From positions 1 through 6,047 of the forward strand of contig CAAEIG010000010.1 of NCBI GenBank assembly GCA_900755895.1: DNA of 6,047 nucleotides, written 5' to 3'. A program made the translations under genes and the position numbers. Shown piece after piece: positions 1 to 5,891 of the stretch (the stretch's first letter is position 1; the number at the start of each line of letters is the position of its first letter). This stretch comes from Clostridia bacterium. Lineage in GTDB: Bacteria; Bacillota; Clostridia; Oscillospirales; Acutalibacteraceae. A model generated the notes under the pieces. The model saw only the letters and a list, made by a program, of their open reading frames with translations. It did no database searches and was not told the DNA's origin.

Positions 1-20
1 AGAAACTTGCTTTTGTTCAT
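1..20 (-). CDS. Possible start of an outward-facing gene (partial)
   Basis: On the minus strand an ATG at 20-18 opens a frame reading MNKSKF before the window ends. It is preceded by AAGAAGG (36-30), with 9 nt between that motif and the ATG. The same start, with identical upstream sequence, occurs at the other end of the window. Only six codons are visible, so the product cannot be identified. The start call rests on the ribosome binding site and on its duplication. A transposase or another duplicated gene are both possible. Confidence 0.35.
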
Positions 21-166
21 AGATTTCAACCTTCTTAATTTTAGATTCTCACAGGGCATGATCCTGTGAGTTTAAGTTATCTATAAACTCACACCGTGGA
101 AAAAGGGTGGAAAAAGCCCAGGAAATGCCTGGGGTTTGCTCCTTTTTCATGGGCGTGAAGGTTGAA
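21..166 (-). promoter_or_regulatory. Structured 5' leader of an outward gene, left copy
   Basis: Read on the minus strand, this segment starts with TTCAACCTTC (166-157) and ends with its complement GAAGGTTGAA (34-25), just before an ATG at 20-18. The closing stem would enclose three hairpin options: CCCAGG/CCTGGG (about 117-133), TGTGAGTTTA/TAAACTCACA (93-84 with 74-65) and CTCACAGG/CCTGTGAG (70-63 with 55-48). The last two share bases 65-70, so they cannot form together. The 3' arm of the closing stem contains the GAAGG of the putative ribosome binding site. I recognise no known riboswitch class here. The pairing is directly visible; the regulatory role is inference. Confidence 0.5.
111..138 (-). 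terminator. Terminator-like hairpin in left repeat
   Basis: On the minus strand CCCAGG, loop CATTT, CCTGGG is preceded by AAA and followed by CTTTTT. The 6-bp GC stem with a short U-tract resembles a weak intrinsic terminator. It would catch leftward transcripts that escape the hairpin downstream of the regulator gene, or attenuate the leader in which it sits. The same element occurs in the right copy. Confidence 0.5.
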
Positions 167-183
167 TTTTCCTCTTTTCAAGC

Positions 184-224
184 AAAAATCCCCGGCGGGC
201 CAAAGGGATAATGGTCCGTCGGGG
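184..224 (-). terminator. Intrinsic terminator after the AraC-family gene
   Basis: On the minus strand the arms at 224-212 and 202-190 form a 13-position stem, CCCCGACGGACCA against TGGCCCGCCGGGG, with two A/C mismatches and a 9-nt loop. ATTTTTGC follows. It lies about 30 bp after the stop of the regulator gene. The GC-rich stem plus T-tract is a standard factor-independent terminator, although the two mismatches make it imperfect. Confidence 0.65.
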
Positions 225-254
225 AACGATGGATTGAGTTGCCGGTAAGGTCGA

Positions 255-1115
255 TTATGTCAGCGCCACGTGCTCCCGGCGGTATTGGCTGGGCGGCTCG
301 CCTTTGTACCGCCGGAACATCCGGCTGAAATAGCTCACGTCGCCAAATCCGCAGGACAGCGCGATATCTGTGATGCTCTCTTGGGTGGAACACAACAGCT
401 CCGCGGCGCACTCCACCCGGTAGTAGTTGAGGTAGTTTACCGGTGTTCGCCCGGTCAGCTGGCGGAACACCCGGCAGAAATACTTTGGCTCCAGAGCCGC
501 TTCCGCTGCCAGCTCCTCCAGGGTCAACGCCGAGCCATAATCCGACCGGATCCGCCGCAGCACATTCTTCACCGCTTTGGTTCGCCGGGCGTCACGGGCA
601 GCTTCAGCACTGGCTGGAATATACAGCTTATGGGCGAGCATCTCCCCCCACAGCTGCCACAGCAGCCCCACGGTGGTAAACTCATACCCGGCGCTCTCGG
701 TCTCCATTCCCTGAAACAGCCGGCTCACCAGCTCTGCAGCTCCGCTCCCTTTGGGGAATTTCCCCTCCAATCGCGCTCCCTCCTGCTCCAGGGCCAGCAG
801 GCGCTGGCCGCAGGTGGTGGTCCCTGCCAAAAAACGCTCCAGGTCAAAAACCAGGCACTCATAGATGCAATCCTTGGGCGTCCCGCCGTGAATGGAGCCA
901 TCTGCGATCAGCATGCAATCCCCCTCCTTCAGCACAAAGGGTTCCCCGTCCACCGACAGCCGCAGGGTCCCCTGAAGCACCAGAATCAGCTCATGCTCCA
1001 TGTGCCAGTGGAAAGGCATCTCGTACCGGGGATGGGTTTTATCCACATAGTACAGCTGGATGGGGAAATCAAAGGTGCCGCGTACTGCATGCTCATGGAT
1101 CGCCAGGTATCGCAT
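255..1115 (-). CDS. AraC-family regulator, cupin sensor plus double HTH
   Basis: This 286-residue protein is a probable transcription factor for the divergent fucose operon. Residues about 15-95 form an AraC-type cupin sensor domain, with a HWHMEHELI motif at 36-44 and the beta-roll pattern LxLxxGDCMLIADGSIHG. A helical linker follows, then the two C-terminal helix-turn-helix units: about 198-229 (LTLEELAAEAALEPKYFCRVF) and 247-279 (ITDIALSCGFGDVSYFSRMF), the classic AraC/XylS signature. The start at 1115 is supported by AGGAGG five bases upstream. It is transcribed away from fucA with 116 bp between start codons, the usual arrangement for a local sugar-responsive activator. Which sugar it senses (L-fucose, L-fuculose or a phosphate) cannot be read from the sequence. 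Control of an unlinked gene cannot be excluded. Confidence 0.9.
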   Translation of the reverse strand: MRYLAIHEHAVRGTFDFPIQLYYVDKTHPRYEMPFHWHMEHELILVLQGTLRLSVDGEPFVLKEGDCMLIADGSIHGGTPKDCIYECLVFDLERFLAGTTTCGQRLLALEQEGARLEGKFPKGSGAAELVSRLFQGMETESAGYEFTTVGLLWQLWGEMLAHKLYIPASAEAARDARRTKAVKNVLRRIRSDYGSALTLEELAAEAALEPKYFCRVFRQLTGRTPVNYLNYYRVECAAELLCSTQESITDIALSCGFGDVSYFSRMFRRYKGEPPSQYRREHVALT

Positions 1116-1157
1116 AGCTGCCTCCTATAAAAAGTGAATTTTGTCCTGATATTTTCG

Positions 1158-1186
1158 ATTATACACCAAGACAGCAGGCTTTTCAA
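1158..1186 (-). promoter_or_regulatory. Sigma-A type promoter for the regulator gene
   Basis: On the minus strand TTGAAA (1186-1181) and a perfect TATAAT (1163-1158) are separated by exactly 17 bp. Transcription would begin near 1151, giving a 5' UTR of about 35 nt that carries AGGAGG at 1126-1121. Near-consensus boxes suggest steady expression of the regulator. The -35 box lies inside the spacer of the opposing fucA promoter. Confidence 0.65.
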
Positions 1187-1197
1187 CACGATATAAT
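1168..1197 (+). promoter_or_regulatory. Putative activator-dependent promoter of the fuc operon
   Basis: A perfect TATAAT at 1192-1197 precedes fucA. The best -35 candidate is AAGACA (1168-1173, 18-bp spacer), which keeps only the GACA half of the consensus. A strong -10 with a poor -35 is typical of promoters needing an AraC-type activator bound just upstream, here roughly 1134-1164. No clear operator repeat or catabolite-response element was found there. Transcription would start near 1204. Confidence 0.5.
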
Positions 1198-1215
1198 ACA
1201 ATCAAATACAATGCG

Positions 1216-1222
1216 AAAGGAG
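1216..1222 (+). promoter_or_regulatory. Ribosome binding site that sets the fucA start
   Basis: AAAGGAG lies 9 nt before the ATG at 1232. An in-frame ATG at 1211 would place this motif inside the coding region, has no Shine-Dalgarno of its own and would sit only about 7 nt after the predicted transcription start. The 1232 start is therefore preferred. Confidence 0.75.
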
Positions 1223-1231
1223 CGTCCCCCT

Positions 1232-1930
1232 ATGGACACCGAGCGTATCAACCAATTAAAGGAAGAGATTTGCGACGTGTGCCACAAGATGTGGCAGCTG
1301 GGATGGGTCGCTGCCAACGACGGCAACGTTTCCGCCCGGCTGGACGATGGCACCTTCCTGTGCACCCCCACCGGCATGAGCAAGAGCTTTATCACCCCGG
1401 AAAAGCTGCTGCGGGTGGACAAGGATCTGCAAGTTTTGGAGGGCCTGGAAGGCCTGCGCCCCTCCAGTGAGATGAAAATGCATTTGCGCTGCTATGAAAA
1501 GCGGCCCGATGTGATGTGCGTGGTTCACGCCCATCCTCCGGGAGCCACCGGCTTTGCCGTGGCCCACAAGGCAATGGATATGTACAACATGATCGAGGAC
1601 GTGGCTGTGATCGGCAGTGTGCCTCTGACCCCCTACGGCACCCCCAGCACCACGGAAGTCCCCGACGCCATCGAGCCCTATCTGGAAGAGCACGATGTGA
1701 TGCTGCTGGAAAACCACGGCGCTCTGGCTGTGGGCTCCGACGTGATCACAGCGTTCTACCGCATGGAGAGCCTGGAGCTGTGGGCTAAGATCACCATCAA
1801 CGCGGTGATTTTGGGCGGCAGCAAGGACATCAGCCGTGAGAACATCCAGAAGCTCATCGACCTGCGGAGCTTTTACCGGGTGACCGGACGTCATCCGGGG
1901 TATAAGAAATACGACAACGGATTGAGGTGA
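1232..1930 (+). CDS. fucA: L-fuculose-1-phosphate aldolase (class II)
   Basis: This enzyme cleaves L-fuculose-1-phosphate to DHAP and L-lactaldehyde in the cytosol, the last step encoded here. The 232-residue protein belongs to the zinc-dependent class II aldolase/adducin family. The phosphate and substrate loops NDGN (29-32) and TPTGMSK (45-51) are present. The catalytic base and zinc ligands appear as E80 in SSEMKMH, H99 and H101 in HAHP, and H162 in ENHGAL. These match E. coli FucA E73, H92, H94 and H155, each shifted by seven. Length is close to the usual 215 residues. It is the first gene of the operon and ends 6 bp before fucU, whose ribosome binding site overlaps its stop. Related family members act on ribulose-5-phosphate or other sugar phosphates; the FucI and FucU neighbours favour fuculose. 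A longer 239-residue form starting at 1211 is less likely. Confidence 0.92.
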   Translation: MDTERINQLKEEICDVCHKMWQLGWVAANDGNVSARLDDGTFLCTPTGMSKSFITPEKLLRVDKDLQVLEGLEGLRPSSEMKMHLRCYEKRPDVMCVVHAHPPGATGFAVAHKAMDMYNMIEDVAVIGSVPLTPYGTPSTTEVPDAIEPYLEEHDVMLLENHGALAVGSDVITAFYRMESLELWAKITINAVILGGSKDISRENIQKLIDLRSFYRVTGRHPGYKKYDNGLR

Positions 1931-1936
1931 TCTGTC

Positions 1937-2371
1937 ATGCTGAAAGGGATCCCAGCCATTCTCACCCCAGAGCTGTTGAAAGTTCTGGCGGAGATGGGCC
2001 ACGGGGATGAAATTGTGCTGGCGGACGGGAATTTCCCCGCCGAGAGCATGGGCAAGGACGCTGTGGTCATCCGCGCCGATGGCCACACCGTGCCGGAGAT
2101 CCTGGACGCGGTGCTCCAGCTGATCCCCCTGGATCAGTACGTCAAGGAGCCCGCCGCGCTGATGGAGGTTGTCCCTGGGGACAACGTGAAGCCGGTGATC
2201 TGGGAGGAGTACCGGTCCCTGCTGAATAAGCACGGGGAAAATCCCCAGGCTGTGGAGATGATGGAGCGGTTTGCCTTCTACGAGCGGGCCAAAAAGGCCT
2301 ATGCCATTGTGGCCACGGGCGAAACCGCCATCTATGCCAATATCCTGCTGAAAAAAGGGGTGGTTCAATGA
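1937..2371 (+). CDS. fucU: L-fucose mutarotase
   Basis: FucU speeds the exchange between alpha and beta anomers of L-fucose, so the isomerase receives the anomer it uses. The 144-residue protein belongs to the RbsD/FucU family and resembles E. coli FucU (140 residues) from end to end. The N-terminal PELLKVLAEMGHGDEI carries H22, the family's conserved active-site histidine, at the same number as in E. coli. The core RFAFYERAKKAYAIVATGE (111-129) and the C-terminal NILLKKGV (135-142) are also retained. GAGGTGAT at 1924-1931 is the ribosome binding site and overlaps the fucA stop codon. The end overlaps the kinase start as ATGA, suggesting translational coupling. The family is cytosolic and forms ring-shaped oligomers. 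RbsD (ribose pyranase) is the main alternative, but the motifs and neighbours favour FucU. Confidence 0.95.
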   Translation: MLKGIPAILTPELLKVLAEMGHGDEIVLADGNFPAESMGKDAVVIRADGHTVPEILDAVLQLIPLDQYVKEPAALMEVVPGDNVKPVIWEEYRSLLNKHGENPQAVEMMERFAFYERAKKAYAIVATGETAIYANILLKKGVVQ

Positions 2372-3807
2372 AGCGCGTGCTGGCCTTTGACCTGGGAGCT
2401 TCCAGCGGCCGGGCGATCCTGGCAGAGTATGACGGCAAACGTCTGAACTATCAGGAGATCCACCGCTTTGAGAACAATCCCCGGGATGCCCAAGGTCATT
2501 TTCGTTGGAACTTTGAGGAACTGATGAACAACATCCGCCTGGGAGTCAAATGGGCGGGCCAATGCGACAGCCTGGCCTTCGACACCTGGGGCGTGGATTT
2601 CGGCCTGCTGGACAAGGACGGTCAGCTTTTGGAAGATCCCGTCCACTACCGGGACGCCCGCACCGAGGGCATGGTGGAACGGGCTCTGGAGAGCCTTCCC
2701 GCCGACGGCCTCTACGGGGAGACCGGCACCCAGATCATGAACATCAACTCCCTGTTCCAGCTGCTGGCCATCAAGGAGCAGGAGCCCCAGCTGTGGGAAA
2801 AGGCCCACCGGCTGCTGTTCATGCCCGACCTGCTGGCCTACGCCCTGTGCGGCGCCCAGGCCTGTGAGACCACCATCGCCTCTACCAGCCAGCTGCTGGA
2901 CCCCCGCACCAAGAATTGGAGCCAGAAGGTCCTGGACACCTACGGCATTCCCAGCTCCCTGTTTGCGCCCCTGGTAAAAAGCGGCAGCATCATCGGGGAG
3001 TATGAGGGGGCCAAGGTCATTGCCGCAGCCGGCCACGACACCCAGTGCGCAGTGGCGGCCCTGCCCGATCCCGAAAAGGACGCGGCGTTCCTGTCCTGCG
3101 GCACCTGGAGCCTGCTGGGCTGTGAGCTAGACCAGCCGGTGCTCACTGCCAAAAGCCGGGAGCTGGGGCTCTCCAATGAGGTGGGTGCCAACGGAAAGGT
3201 CAACTACTTAAAGAACATCATCGGCCTGTGGCTGATTCAGGAGAGCCGCCGTCAGTGGCGCCGGGAGGGCCAGGAGTACTCCTACGCCCAGCTGGAGCAG
3301 CTGGCCTTGGAGGCCCAGCCTCTGCGGAGCTTTATTGATCCCGACGCGCCGGAGTTCACCCCGCCCGGGGACATCCCCGGCAGAGTGAAAATGTACTGCC
3401 GCCGCACGGGGCAGCCTGTGCCGGAGACCGTGGGCCAGGTGATGCGCTGCATCTATGAGAGCCTGGCATTGAAATACCGTTATGCCCTGGATCAGCTGAC
3501 CCAGGCCACAGGGAGGAAGTTCTCCACCCTGCACATTCTGGGCGGAGGCACCAAGGACGGACTGCTCTGCCGGATGACTGCCCGGTGCACTGGGATGCCG
3601 GTGATTGCCGGACCGGTGGAGGCCACTGCCCTGGGGAACGTGCTGGTGCAGCTGACCGCGTTGGGCGAGCTGCCCAACCTGGAGGCCGGACGGCGGATGA
3701 TCGCCCGCAGTGAGCCGGTGACCCGCTATGACCCCCAATGCAACGAAGCATGGAATCAAAGCTATGAACGCTATCAAGAAATTTTAAAAGATCAAGGAGG
3801 CATTTGA
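2368..3807 (+). CDS. RhaB-family sugar kinase, probable L-fuculokinase
   Basis: This 479-residue FGGY-family kinase probably phosphorylates L-fuculose to L-fuculose-1-phosphate with ATP. The N-terminal ATPase signature DLGASSGR is at 8-15 and a substrate-lobe motif DTWGVDF at 72-78. AGHDT (221-225) carries the expected catalytic base D224. GTWS (245-248), LKNIIGLWLIQ (281-291) and the adenosine-site LGGG (391-394) followed by GPVEATALGN complete the fold. As I recall E. coli RhaB (rhamnulokinase), these segments match it more closely than E. coli FucK. The name is therefore ambiguous: the family is rhamnulokinase, while the operon points to fuculose. A kinase serving both sugars is possible. 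The start at 2368 overlaps the fucU stop (ATGA), with AAAGGGG just upstream. The stop lies 1 bp before fucI. Length is normal and no motif is missing. Confidence 0.88.
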   Translation: MKRVLAFDLGASSGRAILAEYDGKRLNYQEIHRFENNPRDAQGHFRWNFEELMNNIRLGVKWAGQCDSLAFDTWGVDFGLLDKDGQLLEDPVHYRDARTEGMVERALESLPADGLYGETGTQIMNINSLFQLLAIKEQEPQLWEKAHRLLFMPDLLAYALCGAQACETTIASTSQLLDPRTKNWSQKVLDTYGIPSSLFAPLVKSGSIIGEYEGAKVIAAAGHDTQCAVAALPDPEKDAAFLSCGTWSLLGCELDQPVLTAKSRELGLSNEVGANGKVNYLKNIIGLWLIQESRRQWRREGQEYSYAQLEQLALEAQPLRSFIDPDAPEFTPPGDIPGRVKMYCRRTGQPVPETVGQVMRCIYESLALKYRYALDQLTQATGRKFSTLHILGGGTKDGLLCRMTARCTGMPVIAGPVEATALGNVLVQLTALGELPNLEAGRRMIARSEPVTRYDPQCNEAWNQSYERYQEILKDQGGI

Positions 3808-3808
3808 C

Positions 3809-5593
3809 ATGTTGTATCCTAAGATTGGCATTCGACCCACTATCGACGGCCGTTGGGGCGGCGTCCGTGAGAGCTTGGAAGAGCAGACCATGGCCATGGC
3901 CCAGAACGCCAAGACCCTCATTGAGGAGAACGTCCGCTATCCTGACGGCACCCCCGTTCAGGTTGTGATCGCGGATTCCACCATTGGCGGCGGTGTTGAG
4001 GCTGCTGCCTGCGCCGACAAGTTCTCTCAGGAGAACGTGGTGGCTACCCTCACCGTCACCCGCTGCTGGTGCTACGGCAGCGAGACCTTCGACATGGACC
4101 CCATGACCATCAAGGCTGTGTGGGGCTTCAACGGCACCGAGCGTCCCGGCGCTGTGTACCTGGCCGCTGTGCTGGCAGCTCATGCTCAGAAGGGCCTGCC
4201 CGCTTTCTCCATCTACGGCCACGACGTGCAGGAGGCTTCCGATACCTCCGTTCCCGCTGACGCCGCAGAGAAGATCCTCCGCTTTGCCCGCTGCGCCGTT
4301 GCCGTGGGCTGGATGAAGAATAAGTCTTATGTCAACCTGGGCGGCGTTGCCATGGGTATCGCTGGCAGCTACTGCGATGCCACCATGTTCCAGAAGTACT
4401 TTGGCATCCGTCCCGAGTGGGTGGATATGACCGAGATCGTCCGCCGCATTACCCTGGAGATCTACGATCACGAGGAGTATGAGAAGGCTCTGGCTTGGGT
4501 CAAGGCCAACTGCCATGAGGGCTTTGACTGCAACGCTGGCAAGGATCTGCCGGAGATCATCCGCAAGTCCAAGGTGGTGCCCGCCGACAAGGATTGGGAG
4601 TTCATCACCAAGATGACCATGGTGATTCGGGATATCCTCTACGGCAATCCCAAGCTGGACGAGATGGGCTGGCACGAAGAGGCTCTGGGCAAGAACGCCG
4701 TTGCCGGCGGCTTCCAGGGTCAGCGGAACTGGACCGACTGGCTGCCCAACGCCGACTTCACCGAGGCAATTATGGCCTCCACCTTCGACTGGAACGGACC
4801 CAAGCGTCCCACTCCCTTTGCCACTGAGAACGATACCCTCAACGGCGTGGCCATGATGCTGGGCACCCTGGTCACCGGTAAGGCTCCCTGCTTCCACGAC
4901 GTGCGCACCTACTGGAGCCCCGAGGCCTGCGAGCGCGTCACCGGTCACAAGCCCGAGGGCGTGGCTGCTGGCGGCTTCATTCACCTGATCAACTCCGGCG
5001 CAACAGCTCTGGATGGCAACGGCGCCGCCACCAATGAACAGGGCGAGCATGTGATGAAGCACTTCTGGGAGATGACCGATAAGGACATCCAGGCATGCCT
5101 GGGCGCCACCGATTGGTGCCGCGCCAACTATGAGTACTTCCGGGGCGGCGGGTTCTCCAGCCACTTCCGTTGCACTGCTGAGATGCCTGTAACCATGCTG
5201 CGCGTGAACATTGTGGAGGGCGTGGGCCCCGTGCTGCAGCTGGCTGAGGGCTGGACCGCCAACCTGCCCGACGAGATCCATACTCCCATTGACATGCGTA
5301 CGGACCGCACCTGGCCCACCACCTGGTTTGTGCCCCGCACCACTGGCGAAGGCGCATTCCGTGACGTGTACAGCGTGATGGCCAACTGGGGCGCCAACCA
5401 CGGCGTGACGGTGTACGGCCATGTGGGCGCCGACCTGATCACCTTGGCCTCCATGCTGCGGATCCCTGTGGCGCTGCACAACGTGCCCGAGGAGAAGATC
5501 TATCGTCCTCATTCCTGGGCTGCCTTTGGCACCAAGAATACAGAGGCCGCTGATTTTGCCGCTTGCAAGCACTACGGCCCGATTTACAGATAA
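3809..5593 (+). CDS. fucI: L-fucose isomerase
   Basis: FucI converts L-fucose to L-fuculose, the first committed step, with a divalent metal (Mn2+ in the E. coli enzyme) in the cytosol. The 594-residue length matches E. coli FucI (591). The metal and catalytic residues are seen as E340 in FATEND, D364 in HDVRTYWSPEA and H531 in NWGANHGV. They correspond to E. coli E337, D361 and H528, each shifted by three. Other family segments include IGIRPTIDGR at 6-15, VTGHKPEG at 377-384 and GHVGADLITLASMLRIPV at 537-554. AAGGAGG (3794-3800) lies 8 nt upstream and is the strongest ribosome binding site in the operon. Lysine codons read as AAG throughout, unlike the mixed use in the kinase, suggesting high expression. 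The family also accepts D-arabinose, so that is a possible side substrate. It is the last gene, ending 33 bp before the terminator. Confidence 0.97.
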   Translation: MLYPKIGIRPTIDGRWGGVRESLEEQTMAMAQNAKTLIEENVRYPDGTPVQVVIADSTIGGGVEAAACADKFSQENVVATLTVTRCWCYGSETFDMDPMTIKAVWGFNGTERPGAVYLAAVLAAHAQKGLPAFSIYGHDVQEASDTSVPADAAEKILRFARCAVAVGWMKNKSYVNLGGVAMGIAGSYCDATMFQKYFGIRPEWVDMTEIVRRITLEIYDHEEYEKALAWVKANCHEGFDCNAGKDLPEIIRKSKVVPADKDWEFITKMTMVIRDILYGNPKLDEMGWHEEALGKNAVAGGFQGQRNWTDWLPNADFTEAIMASTFDWNGPKRPTPFATENDTLNGVAMMLGTLVTGKAPCFHDVRTYWSPEACERVTGHKPEGVAAGGFIHLINSGATALDGNGAATNEQGEHVMKHFWEMTDKDIQACLGATDWCRANYEYFRGGGFSSHFRCTAEMPVTMLRVNIVEGVGPVLQLAEGWTANLPDEIHTPIDMRTDRTWPTTWFVPRTTGEGAFRDVYSVMANWGANHGVTVYGHVGADLITLASMLRIPVALHNVPEEKIYRPHSWAAFGTKNTEAADFAACKHYGPIYR

Positions 5594-5608
5594 GAGAATT
5601 GGAGTCTT

Positions 5609-5624
5609 CCCAGTTTTAACTGGG
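5609..5624 (+). other. Small hairpin before the operon terminator
   Basis: CCCAGT, loop TTTA, ACTGGG forms a perfect 6-bp stem 15 bp after the fucI stop, directly upstream of the main terminator. It lacks a T-tract of its own. It could protect the 3' end of the mRNA or stop ribosome drop-off from opening the terminator; either role is inferred. Confidence 0.4.
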
Positions 5625-5626
5625 GG

Positions 5627-5658
5627 AAAGAAGCCGCTGAAAAGCGGCTTCTTTTTTT
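5627..5658 (+). terminator. Strong intrinsic terminator of the fuc operon
   Basis: AAAGAAGCCGCT (5627-5638), a GAAA tetraloop (5639-5642) and AGCGGCTTCTTT (5643-5654) form a perfect 12-bp stem running into seven Ts at 5652-5658. It stands 33 bp after the fucI stop and is a textbook factor-independent terminator. The A-rich 5' arm could give some activity on the opposite strand too. Confidence 0.95.
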
Positions 5659-5888
5659 GCGCTATTTTGCCCTCATACGGGTTCATTACCTGCCTGAGGG
5701 TATTTTCGTGTTTTTATGTGTTTTGAGTTGCAGAAGGGGACAGAGACCGCTTTATGGAGCTTTCTAGAGGAAATGGTGCTGTGAAACACGTGTTACTTGG
5801 GCACCATCCATGAGGAATCCTTCAGCAGTCATCAGCAACATTCCATTCAGAAGCGGATATCTATCCGAGAACGGGTGAACGCAGCGGT
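5659..5888. other. Non-coding spacer between operon and right repeat
   Basis: No convincing gene is seen in this stretch on either strand. Near its start CCCTCA (5670-5675) and TGAGGG (5695-5700) form a loose inverted repeat followed by TATTTTCGTGTTTTT, possibly a weak backup terminator. A nested palindrome lies at 5773-5807. CGGATA-TC-TATCCG at 5854-5867 is a short symmetric site. Nothing clearly resembles a transposase remnant or a tRNA. Confidence 0.6.
5773..5807. repeat. Nested palindrome
   Basis: ATGGTGC (5773-5779) and GCACCAT (5801-5807) are exact inverted repeats. Centred between them is the perfect 10-bp palindrome AACACGTGTT (5785-5794). The spacers on either side are 5 and 6 bp, so the whole is nearly symmetric. 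It could be a protein-binding site, a recombination site or a hairpin; there is no T-tract to suggest a terminator. Confidence 0.6.
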
Positions 5889-5891
5889 AAA

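Larger units (their letters stand above)
11..169 (-). repeat. Left copy of a 159-bp inverted repeat
   Basis: This stretch is the reverse complement of 5889-6047. By hand alignment without gaps, 151 of 159 positions match. Only position 100 differs within 11-133. Seven differences cluster at 134-154, and 155-169 match perfectly. Identity stops at 170 on the inner side. On the outer side the right copy is cut by the window end, so the true repeat may be longer. The repeat is visibly richer in A/T than the adjoining genes. It is strand-asymmetric: read leftward it ends in an SD-like AAGAAGG and an ATG at 20-18. It may be the 5' end of a mobile element or a duplicated gene leader; the sequence alone does not decide. 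Confidence 0.95.

Noticed and set aside
11..169. Repeat considered as a free-standing MITE with TTCAACCTTC terminal repeats
   Set aside because: Identity extends beyond the outer 10-bp arm through the ATG to the window edge, so the arms are not the boundaries of the repeated unit. A longer element or gene duplication fits better.
270..1130. A 286-residue plus-strand frame opposite the regulator gene
   Set aside because: It mirrors the AraC-family gene, whose domains, ribosome binding site and promoter are all convincing. The plus-strand product has no family motifs.
1211..1231. Upstream ATG for fucA
   Set aside because: It has no Shine-Dalgarno, sits about 7 nt from the predicted transcription start, and would bury the good AAAGGAG site inside the coding sequence.
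1116..1231. Catabolite-response element in the divergent promoter region
   Set aside because: I found no convincing match to the CcpA-type operator consensus by eye.
1256..2368. A 370-residue minus-strand frame opposite fucA and fucU
   Set aside because: It is histidine- and glycine-rich noise opposite two genes with conserved catalytic residues.
3356..5686. A 776-residue open frame antisense to fucK and fucI
   Set aside because: It lies wholly opposite two well-supported genes, has a low-complexity G/A/H/V-rich composition typical of an antisense frame of GC-rich DNA, and shows no recognisable domain.
5754..5813. Short frame MELSRGNGAV... considered as a transposase remnant
   Set aside because: It is only 19 codons long, has no Shine-Dalgarno, and resembles no transposase motif I know.
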